Positions 8,120-16,532 are shown, counted from the first letter of the stretch. The stretch is DNA of 64,000 nt from Nocardioides ungokensis (GCF_013466985.1 NZ_CP059164.1:1993001-2057000), one strand, 5' to 3'. Notes: generated by a model not told the origin, from the sequence alone. Translations and numbers: made by a program.

Positions 8120-8856
8120 ATGAAGCCCATCAGCATCGCGGCCCTGTGCACCTCGGCGGCCCTCGCCGGCGGTGCCGTCGCCGCCACCCTGCCCGCCCAC
8201 GGTGCAGACCGTCCGGCGCGCACGGCGTCGACCGGCGTCGACCCGTCCCGGTTCACCCACCCGGCGGGCAACCCCTACTACCCGCTCCAGCCGGGGCTGG
8301 TCACCCGGCTGCGGGGGAGCGACGGCCCGCAGCGCTACCGCGAGCGGGTGCTCGTCACGCACCGGACGAAGACGATCCAGGGGTGCGGGCCCGGGTCGTC
8401 CTCGACACGCTGCGTCGTCTCGACGGCAGCGTCGCCGAGAAGACCCACGACTGGTACGCCGGCGACAACAACGGCAACGTCTGGTACTTCGGTGAGGACA
8501 CCGCGACCTACGACCGACACGGCCACGTGAGGAGCCGCGAGGGCTCCTGGCAGGCGGGGGTGGATGGCGCCCAGGCGGGCCTGATCATGCCCGCCGACCC
8601 GCGCCCGACCGATGCGTACCGCCAGGAGTTCCAGCACGGCTCGGCCGAGGACCAGGGCTGGATCGTGCAGAGGACCGCTGTCGTGCGCACGCCGTACCGG
8701 CGCTTCCACGACGCCGTGCGCGGCTTCGAGTGGTCGCGCCTCGAGCCCGGGGTGGTGTCGCAGAAGTTCTACGGGAAGGGCGTGGGCATCATCAGCGAGG
8801 AGGACGTCGCCGGCGGGCACGAGTCGTTCGAGCTCGTGGCGGTGCACCGTCCCTGA
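8120..8856 (+). CDS. Secreted protein of unknown function, frame broken near 8382
   Basis: Starts at ATG 8120 with AGGAGGAGAC nearby as ribosome-binding site. A signal peptide (ISIAALCTSAALAGGAVAATLPAHGA) is followed by a proline/tyrosine-rich start (HPAGNPYYPLQPG). The frame changes in the GGGG run at 8380-8383; adding one G restores TIQGVRARVVLDTLRR and a continuous product of about 245 residues. The second part carries NNGNVWYFGEDTATYD, seen in a family of actinobacterial secreted proteins I know only as hypothetical. No catalytic motif is obvious. Its promoter holds the direct repeat at 8062-8080. Confidence 0.65.
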
Positions 8857-8934
8857 GCCGCTGCTCCCGATGTCGTTGAACGCACCCGGGCCGACACACG
8901 TGTCATGGGTGCGGGGACGACAGAAGGAGAAGCA

Positions 8935-9483
8935 ATGCACACGCGGTCACGGTCCATGGCACTCGCCGGCGTCGCCGGCGCCGGGCTGCTGCTGATCTCG
9001 GCCTGTGGATCGGGCGGCAGCAGCTCGTCGAGCTCGTCCACCTCACCGAGCTCGTCGGGGAGCTCGAGCTCCACGTCGGGCACGGTCGCCCTGGCGAGCA
9101 CCTCGGCGGGCAAGGTGCTCGTCGACCCGAGCGGGATGACGCTCTACGCCTTCGCCAACGACACCCCCGGGCACACCACGTGCACGGGTTCGTGTGCGGT
9201 GTACTGGCCCCCGGTCCCGGGCTCGGACATGCCGCACGGCTCGGTGGCGGCCGTCACCGCGAAGTTCGGCACGATCAAGCGCTCGGACGGGTCCAGCCAG
9301 CTCACCGTCGACGGCTACCCGATGTACACCTACGCCGGCGACTCCGCTCCGGGTCAGGCCAACGGCCAGGGCAAGAACCTGTCGGGCGGCCTGTGGTGGG
9401 TCGTGGGGTCGGACGGCTCCTGGGTGAAGACGACGTCGAGCAGCTCGTCGAGCAGCTCCTCGGGTGCGCGGGGTGGCTACTGA
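8935..9483 (+). CDS. Secreted-repeat (PF03640-like) lipoprotein
   Basis: A 182-residue lipoprotein. The N-terminal signal ends at a lipobox (LLISAC), followed by a long serine-rich linker. Two copies of the secreted repeat are seen: VLVDPSGMTLYAFANDTPG with TCTGSCAVYWPP, and LTVDGYPMYTYAGDSAPGQANGQG. A second serine stretch ends the chain. Members of the family are extracytoplasmic proteins of unproven function, often near membrane redox proteins. ATG 8935 is preferred over ATG 8905 because a clear GAAGGAG lies about six bases upstream. Confidence 0.85.
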   Translation: MHTRSRSMALAGVAGAGLLLISACGSGGSSSSSSSTSPSSSGSSSSTSGTVALASTSAGKVLVDPSGMTLYAFANDTPGHTTCTGSCAVYWPPVPGSDMPHGSVAAVTAKFGTIKRSDGSSQLTVDGYPMYTYAGDSAPGQANGQGKNLSGGLWWVVGSDGSWVKTTSSSSSSSSSGARGGY

Positions 9484-9640
9484 CGGTCCGGCCGGCCAGG
9501 GATCTCCCCCATCTTCGGTATCCGCCCCGGCGCGGCCGCCACCCCGCGGGAGTCCTCCCTACGATCCGACCGATGACTGTCTGGGATGCGAGCGGGTCGA
9601 CGGCACCGGGGCTATCGTGGGGCGCGGTGGGAGAGGTGCC

Positions 9641-10234
9641 ATGGCTGACGATGCCGAACGCGCGCTGGGTGATGCCCGTCGACGTGACCGAGGTGGGTGC
9701 GATCGCGCGTTCGCGGCGCGCGCACTGACCGGGGCCGACGGGGCGACGTTCGTCGTGCGCGACGGCGACGACTGCTTCTACGCCGACGAGGAGGCGATCT
9801 CCCCGCTGTGGAAGGGGCAGCGCTTCCCGCTGGACCACTGCATCAGCGGGTGGGCCATGCTGAACGCCGCCACCGCCGTCGTCCCCGACGTCTCCCTCGA
9901 CCCGCGGATCCCGATGGAGGCCTACCGGCCCACCTTCGTGCGCAGCCTGGTCGTGGTCCCGATCGGTGTGGAGAAGCCGTCGGCGGCCCTCGGGGTGTAC
10001 TGGTCGGTGCGGCGGGTCCCGCACGCGGGCCTGATCCGGAACCTCGAGGCCCTGGCGGCGCACGCCGCCGAGGCGATCGACCGGGTGGGGGCTCGACAAC
10101 GCGCCCTGGGCACCCACGTTCCGCCGCAACCGCTGACGGGCCCAAGGAACGGCACAGGGAACGGCACGGGGAACGGCACAGGGGCCCTTGGCCCTGTCGC
10201 TGGGCCGCGCCCGCGGGCCATGGTCGGCGCATGA
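9641..10234 (+). CDS. GAF domain protein
   Basis: About 197 residues. A GAF domain is evident from ARALTGADGATFVVRDGDDCFY through PLWKGQRFPLDHCISGWAMLN to YRPTFVRSLVVVPIG and GVYWSVRR; such domains bind small ligands and signal to partners. Start ATG 9641 follows GGGAGAGG. Residues about 14-22 read poorly, while a neighbouring frame there gives DVTEVGAIARS, which fits GAF proteins better, so two compensating one-base errors between about 9672 and 9716 are suspected. The C-terminal tail is an NGT/G repeat followed by a short basic end. It overlaps the patatin gene by ATGA. Confidence 0.75.
   Translation: MADDAERALGDARRRDRGGCDRAFAARALTGADGATFVVRDGDDCFYADEEAISPLWKGQRFPLDHCISGWAMLNAATAVVPDVSLDPRIPMEAYRPTFVRSLVVVPIGVEKPSAALGVYWSVRRVPHAGLIRNLEALAAHAAEAIDRVGARQRALGTHVPPQPLTGPRNGTGNGTGNGTGALGPVAGPRPRAMVGA
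10146..10181 (+). repeat. Three tandem 12-bp units inside the GAF gene
   Basis: GGAACGGCACAG repeats three times with one change in the middle copy. It encodes the three Asn-Gly-Thr-Gly units of the GAF protein tail and is probably a variable-number linker. Confidence 0.8.
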
Positions 10235-11211
10235 CCTCGGTCGGGCTCGTCCTGGGAGCCGGCGGCGTCGTCGGTCAGGCCTACCACGCCGGTGTGCTCG
10301 CCGCGCTGGAGCACGACTGCGGCTGGGACCCGCGGACCGCCGACGTCGTCGTGGGCACCTCGGCCGGCTCGATCACCGGCACCCTGCTGCGCGTGGGGGT
10401 CCCGGCCTCCGAGCTGGCGGCGTGGGTCGTGCAGGCGCCCCTGTCGGACGAGGGACAGGTGCTGCACGACATGCTGGGCTCCGAGATCCCGGCCTTCGAG
10501 CCCTTCCGGGTGCTTCCCCTGCTGCGCCGGATCCCGGACCTGCCGGGCCGGGCGATGGTGCAGCGCGCGATCGTCCGCCCCTGGGCCTTCCGCCCGCTCG
10601 CCGCCGGGCTCGCCCTGCTGGCCCCCGGGCGTCTCGACATCGCCGAGCAGCTGGGGATGCTCCGCGAGGTGGAGGGACAGTCCTGGCCGAAGCGTGACCT
10701 GTGGATCTGCGCCGTCCGGCGCCGGGACGGCCGTCGGGTCGTCTTCGGCCGGCCGGGCACCCCCGCGGCGCCGCTGCACCTGGCGATCGCCGCGTCCTGC
10801 GCGGTGCCCGGCTACTTCGCGCCGGTGACGATCGCCGACCACACCTACGTCGACGGGGGAGCGCACTCACCCACCAACGCCGCCATCCTGCGGGAGCGCC
10901 AGCTCGACCTCGTCATCATCGTGTCGCCGATGTCCGGCCCGGTGCGCCTCCTGACCGACCTGTACGGCGTGTCCCGGGGCCACGCCGCGCGGCTGGCCCG
11001 GCGCGAGGCCCGGGCCCTGCGCGAGAGCGGCACGGCCGTGATCACGTTCCGGCCCGGCCGGGCCGAGCTGGCGGCGATGGGCAACGACTTCATGGCCCGT
11101 GACCGGGTGGACCGGATCGTCCAGGAGTCGTTCCTCGGCGCCGGCGCCTACGCCGCGCGGCCGGAGATCCGGACGCTCCTCACGGCGTCCGGACTGCACC
11201 GTCCCCGCTGA
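10231..11211 (+). CDS. Patatin-like phospholipase
   Basis: A 326-residue serine acyl hydrolase. The oxyanion-hole motif (LVLGAGGVVGQAYHAG) is at the N-terminus, the nucleophile elbow GTSAGS at about residue 45, and the catalytic aspartate in YVDGGAHSP near residue 210. This arrangement is complete, so the enzyme should be active on acyl esters, probably membrane phospholipids. It is translationally coupled to the GAF protein (ATGA overlap at 10231-10234), so a ligand-controlled lipase pair is possible. The SLATT gene follows 90 bp downstream on the same strand. Patatin lipases also serve as effectors in some bacterial immune systems, but this one resembles the general RssA-type too. Confidence 0.9.
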   Translation: MTSVGLVLGAGGVVGQAYHAGVLAALEHDCGWDPRTADVVVGTSAGSITGTLLRVGVPASELAAWVVQAPLSDEGQVLHDMLGSEIPAFEPFRVLPLLRRIPDLPGRAMVQRAIVRPWAFRPLAAGLALLAPGRLDIAEQLGMLREVEGQSWPKRDLWICAVRRRDGRRVVFGRPGTPAAPLHLAIAASCAVPGYFAPVTIADHTYVDGGAHSPTNAAILRERQLDLVIIVSPMSGPVRLLTDLYGVSRGHAARLARREARALRESGTAVITFRPGRAELAAMGNDFMARDRVDRIVQESFLGAGAYAARPEIRTLLTASGLHRPR

Positions 11212-11301
11212 CCTCACCGACGCGCGTGGCGAGCGGGACAGCAGAGAAGCAAGAGGCCTGAGGTCCTATCTCTGGACGGGGTCCACTGTCACGATCGAAG
11301 A

Positions 11302-12192
11302 ATGGCTGACTCGGGCTCCCGGGAGCTTGTCAACTCGGTCTGGCAGCACCAGAGCGTCTGGTCCACGACTGCCGACGCGTTGAAGGCGCGCATCGACCGG
11401 CTGCGCCTGGTGATGCTCGCGCTCGGAATCGCCTCCGCCGCCCTGACGACCCTGGCGGCCGAGGTCTCCTCGCTCAGCGAGGTCAGCGGCAAGGTGCTGC
11501 TGCTCGCGGCGGGGATCTCCGTCGGGCTGGTGCCCGTGGTCCGGGCCCGGCTGGGGGCTGACGCCGTGAGCCGGTGGACCCGCGCGCGGGCGGTGGCGGA
11601 GGAGCTGAAGTCGCAGGTCTACCGGTTCCTGGCCGGCGTCGAGCCGTTCCGTGGGCCGGACCCGGAGGCGGTGCTGGCCACGCGCTCGCACGCCGTGCAG
11701 GACACGGCCGCCGATCTCCTGGTGGACACGGCGGCGGGAGTGGCGCCGGCGACCCGGGAGGTGCCCGCGGTGGCCGACGTGTCGTCGTACGTGAGCCTGC
11801 GGCTGCTCCCGCAGGTGCGGTGGTACGAGAACCGGTCCGGACAGCTGGCCGGCTGGCTGGCCCGGGCCCGACGCGCCGAGCTCGTGCTCAGCGTCGTCGG
11901 CGTGGTGCTGGCCGCGACCGCGGCGACGTTCCGGCTCGACGTGGCGGCCTGGGTCGCGGTGGTGACCACGATGACCGCGGCGCTGAGCTCGCACGTGGCC
12001 GCCTCCCGGTGGGAGTACCAGCTGGTCGAGTACCTCCGCACCGCCGGCGAGCTGAGCCGGCTCCACGAGGAGTGGGCGGGTGCGGACACCAGCGACGAGG
12101 CGAGCGCCGACGTGCTGGTGGACCGCTGCGAGCAGGTGATCTCGGTCCAGAACAAGGGCTGGATGGCGAGATGGTCGGCGGACAAGACCTGA
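11302..12192 (+). CDS. SLATT/DUF4231 membrane protein
   Basis: A 296-residue protein. A short amphipathic start is followed by two membrane helices (about 35-57 and 62-80), then a cytoplasmic helical part containing RARAVAEELKSQVYRFLAGVEPF, typical of DUF4231/SLATT proteins, and a second helix pair (about 195-235). SLATT proteins are predicted pore-forming effectors that accompany nucleotide-signal or other conflict systems. The start ATG 11302 has no Shine-Dalgarno sequence; a CACGAT box six bases upstream suggests a leaderless transcript. The TIR-membrane protein gene follows after about 10 bp, so the two are almost certainly made together. Family assignment is by eye. Confidence 0.75.
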   Translation: MADSGSRELVNSVWQHQSVWSTTADALKARIDRLRLVMLALGIASAALTTLAAEVSSLSEVSGKVLLLAAGISVGLVPVVRARLGADAVSRWTRARAVAEELKSQVYRFLAGVEPFRGPDPEAVLATRSHAVQDTAADLLVDTAAGVAPATREVPAVADVSSYVSLRLLPQVRWYENRSGQLAGWLARARRAELVLSVVGVVLAATAATFRLDVAAWVAVVTTMTAALSSHVAASRWEYQLVEYLRTAGELSRLHEEWAGADTSDEASADVLVDRCEQVISVQNKGWMARWSADKT

Positions 12193-12202
12193 GGGGGCAG
12201 TG

Positions 12203-13615
12203 ATGGCGGAGCGGCCACGTCGTACGGCGACGCCCACCCAGCAGGTGCGCGTCTTCATCAACTACCGGCGCGCCGACACGGGGCACGCCGCGGGCCGGCT
12301 GCGGGACATGATCGTCACCCGTTTCGGCGAGAGGTCGGTCTTCGTCGACGTCGAGGACATCGAGCCGGGAACCGACTACGTCGAGGCCATCGACGGCTAC
12401 GTGAGCAGCTGCGTCGTCATGCTCGTCCTGATCGGCGACGAGTGGCTGACGGCGCGCGACCGCGACGGGAACCGGCGGATCGACAACCCCGCCGACCGGT
12501 TGAGGCTCGAGGTGGAGTCCGGCCTGCGGAACCGGACCAGGGTGGTCCCGGTGCTCGTGGACAACGCCTCGATGCCGAAGACCCCGGACCTGCCGCCGTC
12601 CCTGGTGCCGCTGTCGCGCCACCAGTCGGTGCGGCTGCGGCACGAGACGTTCCGCCCCGACGCCGAGCACCTCCTCGAGGCGATCGCGCACGTGGCGGAG
12701 GAGGCCGAGCCGACCCGGGCGACCACGTCCTCGGGGACCCCTCAGGCGACGGCCGGCGCGGGAGCGTCGTCCGCCACCGCGGCACGTCCGGCCCGGGCCG
12801 CGACCGGACGGATGTCGACCGCGCGCTGGGTGGCGCTCGCCCTCCTGGTGCTGGCGCTGCTGGTCCTCGTGGCCCGCACCAGCGCGCTGCAGGGACCGGA
12901 GCACGACAGCAGGCTGAACCTGCCCGACGGCGCATGGCCGGGCGCGCTGATCTGGTTGCTGCCGATCGCTCCGATGACCGTGGCGGCAGGGTTGGTGGTG
13001 GCCCGCCGGGCGCCAGGCCTGACGCTCGGCTGTGTCGGAGCGGCTGTGCTGTGGGTGCTGACCTCGCTGGTGCTCGTGCTCGCGGCTGCCCCCGACCTGG
13101 CCACGTTGCCGACGCACCTGCTGGTGCTGGGGCTGCTGCTGGGGGCCGGGGCCGCCGTCGTGGTCGCGGAGCCGGCGTTGCGCGCCCGGCCGTCCGCCAA
13201 CCGATGGGACCGGATGGTCGCCGCCTTGATCTGGATGGTTGCCGCGGTGGTCCTCCGGTCCCTCGCCCTGCCGATCGCCAAGAAGTCCGCAGGACTGCCC
13301 CCGGGCGCCATCGACTTCGGCGACGCCGGAACGTGGCTCTTCGTCCTCATCGCCGGGTTGATCTGCGTTCCTGCCGCGCTGCTGCTGCTCGGTCGCGAGC
13401 AGGCACGCACGTTGCGGGTCGCAGCGCTCCTGCAGGTCGTCTACGTCCTGATCCTGCGGTGCCTGACCTGGTCCTCTGCGATCCACACGCCCCGGCACGT
13501 GCGGGGAATCCTTGTCCAGGACGTGGTGCTGCTCGGTGCCGTGGTCTGCCTGGTGCTCGCCGTGCGCGCCGGTCAGCGTGAGAAGCGTCCGCGCGTCAGC
13601 GATGCGCGTGGGTGA
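12203..13615 (+). CDS. TIR domain protein with about eight C-terminal membrane helices
   Basis: About 470 residues. Residues about 15-165 form a TIR domain: RVFINYRRADTG, SVFVDVEDIEPG, SSCVVMLVLIGDEWL and DRLRLEVESGL, the last holding the glutamate (about residue 103) that corresponds to the NADase position in bacterial TIRs of this type. An Ala/Thr-rich linker leads to about eight hydrophobic helices between about 205 and 460. The preceding SLATT stop is ten bases away with GAGGGGG as ribosome-binding site; ATG 12203 or the adjacent GTG 12200 could start it. TIR domains act as scaffolds or NAD-consuming effectors; a polytopic membrane partner fused to TIR is uncommon. The 3' end overlaps the convergent LuxR gene by 20 bp. 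Confidence 0.8.
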   Translation: MAERPRRTATPTQQVRVFINYRRADTGHAAGRLRDMIVTRFGERSVFVDVEDIEPGTDYVEAIDGYVSSCVVMLVLIGDEWLTARDRDGNRRIDNPADRLRLEVESGLRNRTRVVPVLVDNASMPKTPDLPPSLVPLSRHQSVRLRHETFRPDAEHLLEAIAHVAEEAEPTRATTSSGTPQATAGAGASSATAARPARAATGRMSTARWVALALLVLALLVLVARTSALQGPEHDSRLNLPDGAWPGALIWLLPIAPMTVAAGLVVARRAPGLTLGCVGAAVLWVLTSLVLVLAAAPDLATLPTHLLVLGLLLGAGAAVVVAEPALRARPSANRWDRMVAALIWMVAAVVLRSLALPIAKKSAGLPPGAIDFGDAGTWLFVLIAGLICVPAALLLLGREQARTLRVAALLQVVYVLILRCLTWSSAIHTPRHVRGILVQDVVLLGAVVCLVLAVRAGQREKRPRVSDARG

Positions 13616-14225
13616 CGCCGTGCTGGACGCACCAGAGGACGGCCTGGGCCCGGTTGTTGACGCCCAGCTTGCGGTAGGCGCCACGGATGTAGGTCTTGAC
13701 CGAGTTCACGCTGAGGAAGCAGCGCTCCGCGATCTCGGCGTTCCGGAGGTCCTGCAGGATGTAGCCGAGCATCTCGGCCTCCCGCTCCGAGAGGCCCGCG
13801 GTCTCCCTGAGGTCTGCCGGGATCGTCAACCGGGGCGGGTTGCCGGTGCCCGGGTCGGCGTCGTCGTCGTACGACGCGGCGGCGGCCTCGATGGCGGCGA
13901 CCATCTCGTCCGCAGGTGCCTCCAGCGAGACCCACGCATCCGCACCTCTCGCCAGGGCGAGCGTCGTGAGGTCCGGCCGACCCTCACGGGCCAGCACCAG
14001 CAGGGCCGATGCCGACTCCTTCACGAGCAGGTCGAGCTCGTGTCCGTCGGAGCCGTGCAGGGCGATGGCGTCGAACAGGACGACGTCCGGCTCGACGTCC
14101 GACACGTCGCGGGGGAGTGGCACGATCTGCAGCCGGTCCGGGAAATCGGACACCAGGGCTTCCACTCCCCACGTGACGATGTCACGAGCCCCGGCGACGG
14201 CCAGCCTCACTGGACTGACGGACAC
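13596..14225 (-). CDS. LuxR-family regulator with atypical receiver domain
   Basis: A 209-residue regulator. The N-terminal 120 residues look like a receiver fold with an aspartate at the phospho-acceptor strand (VVLFDAIAL) but without the usual acidic DD pair at the start (VAGARD instead), so phosphorylation is doubtful. The C-terminus is a clear LuxR helix-turn-helix (LSEREAEMLGYI, NAEIAERCFLSVNSVKTYIRGAYRKLGVNNRAQAV). It is transcribed toward the TIR gene and the coding regions overlap tail to tail by 20 bp. Whether it controls the SLATT-TIR genes is unknown. Confidence 0.85.
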   Translation of the reverse strand: MSVSPVRLAVAGARDIVTWGVEALVSDFPDRLQIVPLPRDVSDVEPDVVLFDAIALHGSDGHELDLLVKESASALLVLAREGRPDLTTLALARGADAWVSLEAPADEMVAAIEAAAASYDDDADPGTGNPPRLTIPADLRETAGLSEREAEMLGYILQDLRNAEIAERCFLSVNSVKTYIRGAYRKLGVNNRAQAVLWCVQHGVTHAHR

Positions 14226-14350
14226 GGATCATCCCTCCTGTTCCCCCATGCATCCGCGAACACCAGACGTTGTCGGGCGAAGATCCTTCCCCGGGCGCGC
14301 GGGGTCAAACCGCCCAAAATCGGGGAAGTCGCAGGCTCGGGCGCGGAGCC

Positions 14351-15370
14351 CTAACGCCTGCTGGAGGCGGCCTGGTAGCCGGTCGGCTCGGTGAGGACAC
14401 GCAGGGCCAGCTGCGTGGTCGACACGACCCCGAGGTGACCCACGACCCGGGAGACCCGGTCGGCGTCGAGGGGGAGCAGCCCGGGGCTGCCGGGGACCTC
14501 GGGGGTCAGCCCCAGGTCGAGGTCGGTGCGCCCCGACATCAGGGACAGGTTGAACTCGTAGCGCTCCCGGGCGCCGGGTGCGGTGAGGCGCTTGAGCAGC
14601 CCGGCCCCCACCCGGCGTACGCCCATCTCCTCGCAGTAGGAGTCGAGGGTGGCGACCAGCGTCTCGCCGGCGCAGTGGTCGATGTCGGCCCAGACCGCCG
14701 GCATCGAGCCCATCTGGGAGAGCAGGATCGACGCGGTCTTCTCGCCGATGCCCTGCACGCCGGGCAGGTTGTCGCTGGCATCGCCCCGGAGCGCGGCGAA
14801 CGCCAGGTAGTGCTCGGCGTGGACGCCGTAGAGGCTGTGCAGCCGGGCCGGGTTGAGGAGGGGCGAGGCGGCGATGCCGCCGTTGATCAGGCGCAGCACC
14901 TGGGTGTGCTCGCTGATGTGGGCGAAGGCGTCCCGGTCGGAGGTGACGAGCACGCAGTTCCACCCGGAGCGCTCGGCCCAGGTCGCCGCGGACGCGTTCA
15001 CGTCGTCGGCCTCCAGTCCCGCGGGCGTGACAGTGCACAGGCCGAGGGCGTCGAGCAGCGCACCGGCGCGCTCGAGCTGGTCGACCAGGGCGGGGTCCTT
15101 CTCGGCCCGGCCCGCCTTGTAGAGGGGGTACGCCTGCTCCCGCACCGACGTGGTCCGGTCGTCCAGGCCGAAGACGACCGCGTCCGGGGCGAACTGGTCG
15201 ATCGCCTCCAGGATCTGCCGCAGCATCCCGTGCAGCGCCCACGCGGGCCGGCCACCGAGGTCCCGGAGCTCGGTCTCGGCGCGCGCGTGGTGGTTGCGGT
15301 GGAGGAGCGAGGGGGCGTCCACGGAGAGGAGCAGCGGCCGCTCGGCGGAGGGGAGTCCTGAGGTCTGCAT
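14351..15370 (-). CDS. 5'-3' exonuclease (PolA N-terminal-domain family)
   Basis: About 339 residues, homologous to the 5' nuclease domain of DNA polymerase I as a stand-alone protein. The metal-binding clusters are visible: LLLSVDAPSLLHR, VVFGLDD, GLEADDVNASA, LVTSDRDAF, and the helix-hairpin-helix GDASDNLPGVQGIGEKTA. It probably removes RNA primers or flaps. ATG 15370 is taken as start; GTG codons at 15385 and 15394 in frame are alternatives. It is followed by a 125-bp gap before the LuxR gene, in which no gene is seen. Confidence 0.9.
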   Translation of the reverse strand: MQTSGLPSAERPLLLSVDAPSLLHRNHHARAETELRDLGGRPAWALHGMLRQILEAIDQFAPDAVVFGLDDRTTSVREQAYPLYKAGRAEKDPALVDQLERAGALLDALGLCTVTPAGLEADDVNASAATWAERSGWNCVLVTSDRDAFAHISEHTQVLRLINGGIAASPLLNPARLHSLYGVHAEHYLAFAALRGDASDNLPGVQGIGEKTASILLSQMGSMPAVWADIDHCAGETLVATLDSYCEEMGVRRVGAGLLKRLTAPGARERYEFNLSLMSGRTDLDLGLTPEVPGSPGLLPLDADRVSRVVGHLGVVSTTQLALRVLTEPTGYQAASSRR

Positions 15371-15477
15371 GGGAGTGGGGCTCACCCTAGTCACACAGGA
15401 GGTTGACAGCGACGTCCGACCTGTCGCTCAGCGCAGCGGCCGAGTGTTCTCCTCGACGACAGCCTGAAGGAGACACC

Positions 15478-15977
15478 GTGAACGACATCACCGACAGCGG
15501 CAACCGCTGGGAGAACGCCCACCCGGCCGGCACCGACCCGCAGGGGGGTGCCCGGGCGCCTGCCGAGCCCGGCGGCGGGACCGTGGTCCAGGAACGCCCC
15601 GACCTCGACCCCGGCGCCGGTCAGCCGGCGCTGGCGCAGAAGCCGCCGCTGAGGGACCGCCTCCGCGAGGCGCCGACCGGCGCGAAGTGGGCGGCCGGCA
15701 GCGCGGCCGCGGTGGTCGCCCTGGCGGCCGTGGGCGTCGGTGGCTTCGCGATCGGGAGGGCCACCGCCTCGCACGGGGACACGGGTCCCGGCCAGCTCGG
15801 GCCCGGGGTTCGCCAGGCGGCCTCCCGCACGACGACGACGGCGAAGGCCAGGGCTTCGGCGCACCGGGTGGGCCGGGCGGCTCCGACAGCAGCGGGAGCA
15901 CCGCATCCGGCTCAGGGTCCGCGACGAGCTCCGCCTGGTACGTCGTCCCGGCGCCCGCCGGCGCCGAGGCGGCTTGA
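15478..15977 (+). CDS. Single-pass membrane protein with Gly/Ser-rich exterior, frame broken near 15808
   Basis: GTG 15478 follows AAGGAGACACC. A hydrophilic, proline-rich cytoplasmic part (about 75 residues) precedes one membrane helix (AAVVALAAVGVGGFAIGRAT). After the helix the frame shifts near the CCGGGG run at about 15803-15810; the other frame continues with a Gly-rich tail (DDDGEGQGFGAPGGPGG, then Ser/Gly and SAWYVVPAPAG) to the TGA at 15977. Such Gly-rich anchored proteins are common and poorly characterised in Actinobacteria. The first frame runs on into the next gene's 3' end, which is unlikely to be real. Confidence 0.55.
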
Positions 15978-16018
15978 GGTCACTGTCTCGAGGTCACTGG
16001 TCCAAGGTCACTGGGGCT
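15977..16018. repeat. Three 14-bp tandem repeats between convergent genes
   Basis: AGGTCACTG occurs at 15977-15985, 15991-15999 and 16005-16013, exactly 14 bp apart, with diverged five-base fillers. The first copy touches the stop codon of the upstream gene and the third contains the stop codon of the RDD gene on the other strand. Confidence 0.75.
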
Positions 16019-16532
16019 CGTTGCGGACCACCGTGTGCATGAGCTTGTCGGAGAAGGTCTGGCGCTTCGGGTCCCAGAGCGGCCACAGGTAGCCCAGGTA
16101 CAGCGGGAGCACGTCGACGATGTGCAGGAGGTAGCGCACGAACGCCCGACCGGGGCCGATCGTGGTGCCGGAGTCGTCCCCGACGAGCTTGATGCCCAGG
16201 ACGCCCTTGCCGATGGAGTAGCCGGTCCGGCCGGCGCGCAGGCACGTGTTCCAGACGAAGACGGCCAGGGCCAGGAGCGCGCCGATCACGACCAGGGTCG
16301 TGCTCGCCGCGTTGCTGCCGCCGGAGGCGGAGACGATGGCGCCGATGAACGCCGGGAAGTACGCGACCGTGACGAGGAGGCCGTCGATGAGGAAGGCCAC
16401 GACCCGCTTGAACCAGGAGGCGTACGGGTTCGGCTCGCGGGGCGGCAGGCCGTAGGGGTCGCTGCTCAGCCGCTCCCGGGGGAACGGGTCAGGCGGGCTG
16501 GTCCGGTGCGGGGTCGTGCCTTCGTTCGTCAT
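16008..16532 (-). CDS. RDD family membrane protein
   Basis: A 174-residue membrane protein. After a proline-rich cytoplasmic N-terminus, the RDD domain opens with ASWFKRVVAFLIDGLLV (here R-x5-ID rather than R-D-D exactly), followed by two hydrophobic segments and GYSIGKGVLGIKLV, then RAFVRYLLHIVDVLPLYLGYLWPLWDPKRQTFSDKLMHTVV, the typical C-terminal RDD block. Function is unknown; some members act in ion or substrate transport. ATG 16532 is preceded by GGAGGGACC. It is convergent with the Gly-rich protein gene. Confidence 0.85.
   Translation of the reverse strand: MTNEGTTPHRTSPPDPFPRERLSSDPYGLPPREPNPYASWFKRVVAFLIDGLLVTVAYFPAFIGAIVSASGGSNAASTTLVVIGALLALAVFVWNTCLRAGRTGYSIGKGVLGIKLVGDDSGTTIGPGRAFVRYLLHIVDVLPLYLGYLWPLWDPKRQTFSDKLMHTVVRNEPQ

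Noticed and set aside
9572-9728. Short ORF from ATG 9572 with a TACGAT box six bases upstream
   Set aside because: Its end reads like a displaced piece of the GAF protein, and the GAF gene has its own ribosome-binding site at ATG 9641. The box may be that gene's promoter instead.
10146-10181. 12-bp repeats as a CRISPR or protein-binding array
   Set aside because: The units are in frame, have no spacers and encode a simple Asn-Gly-Thr-Gly linker.
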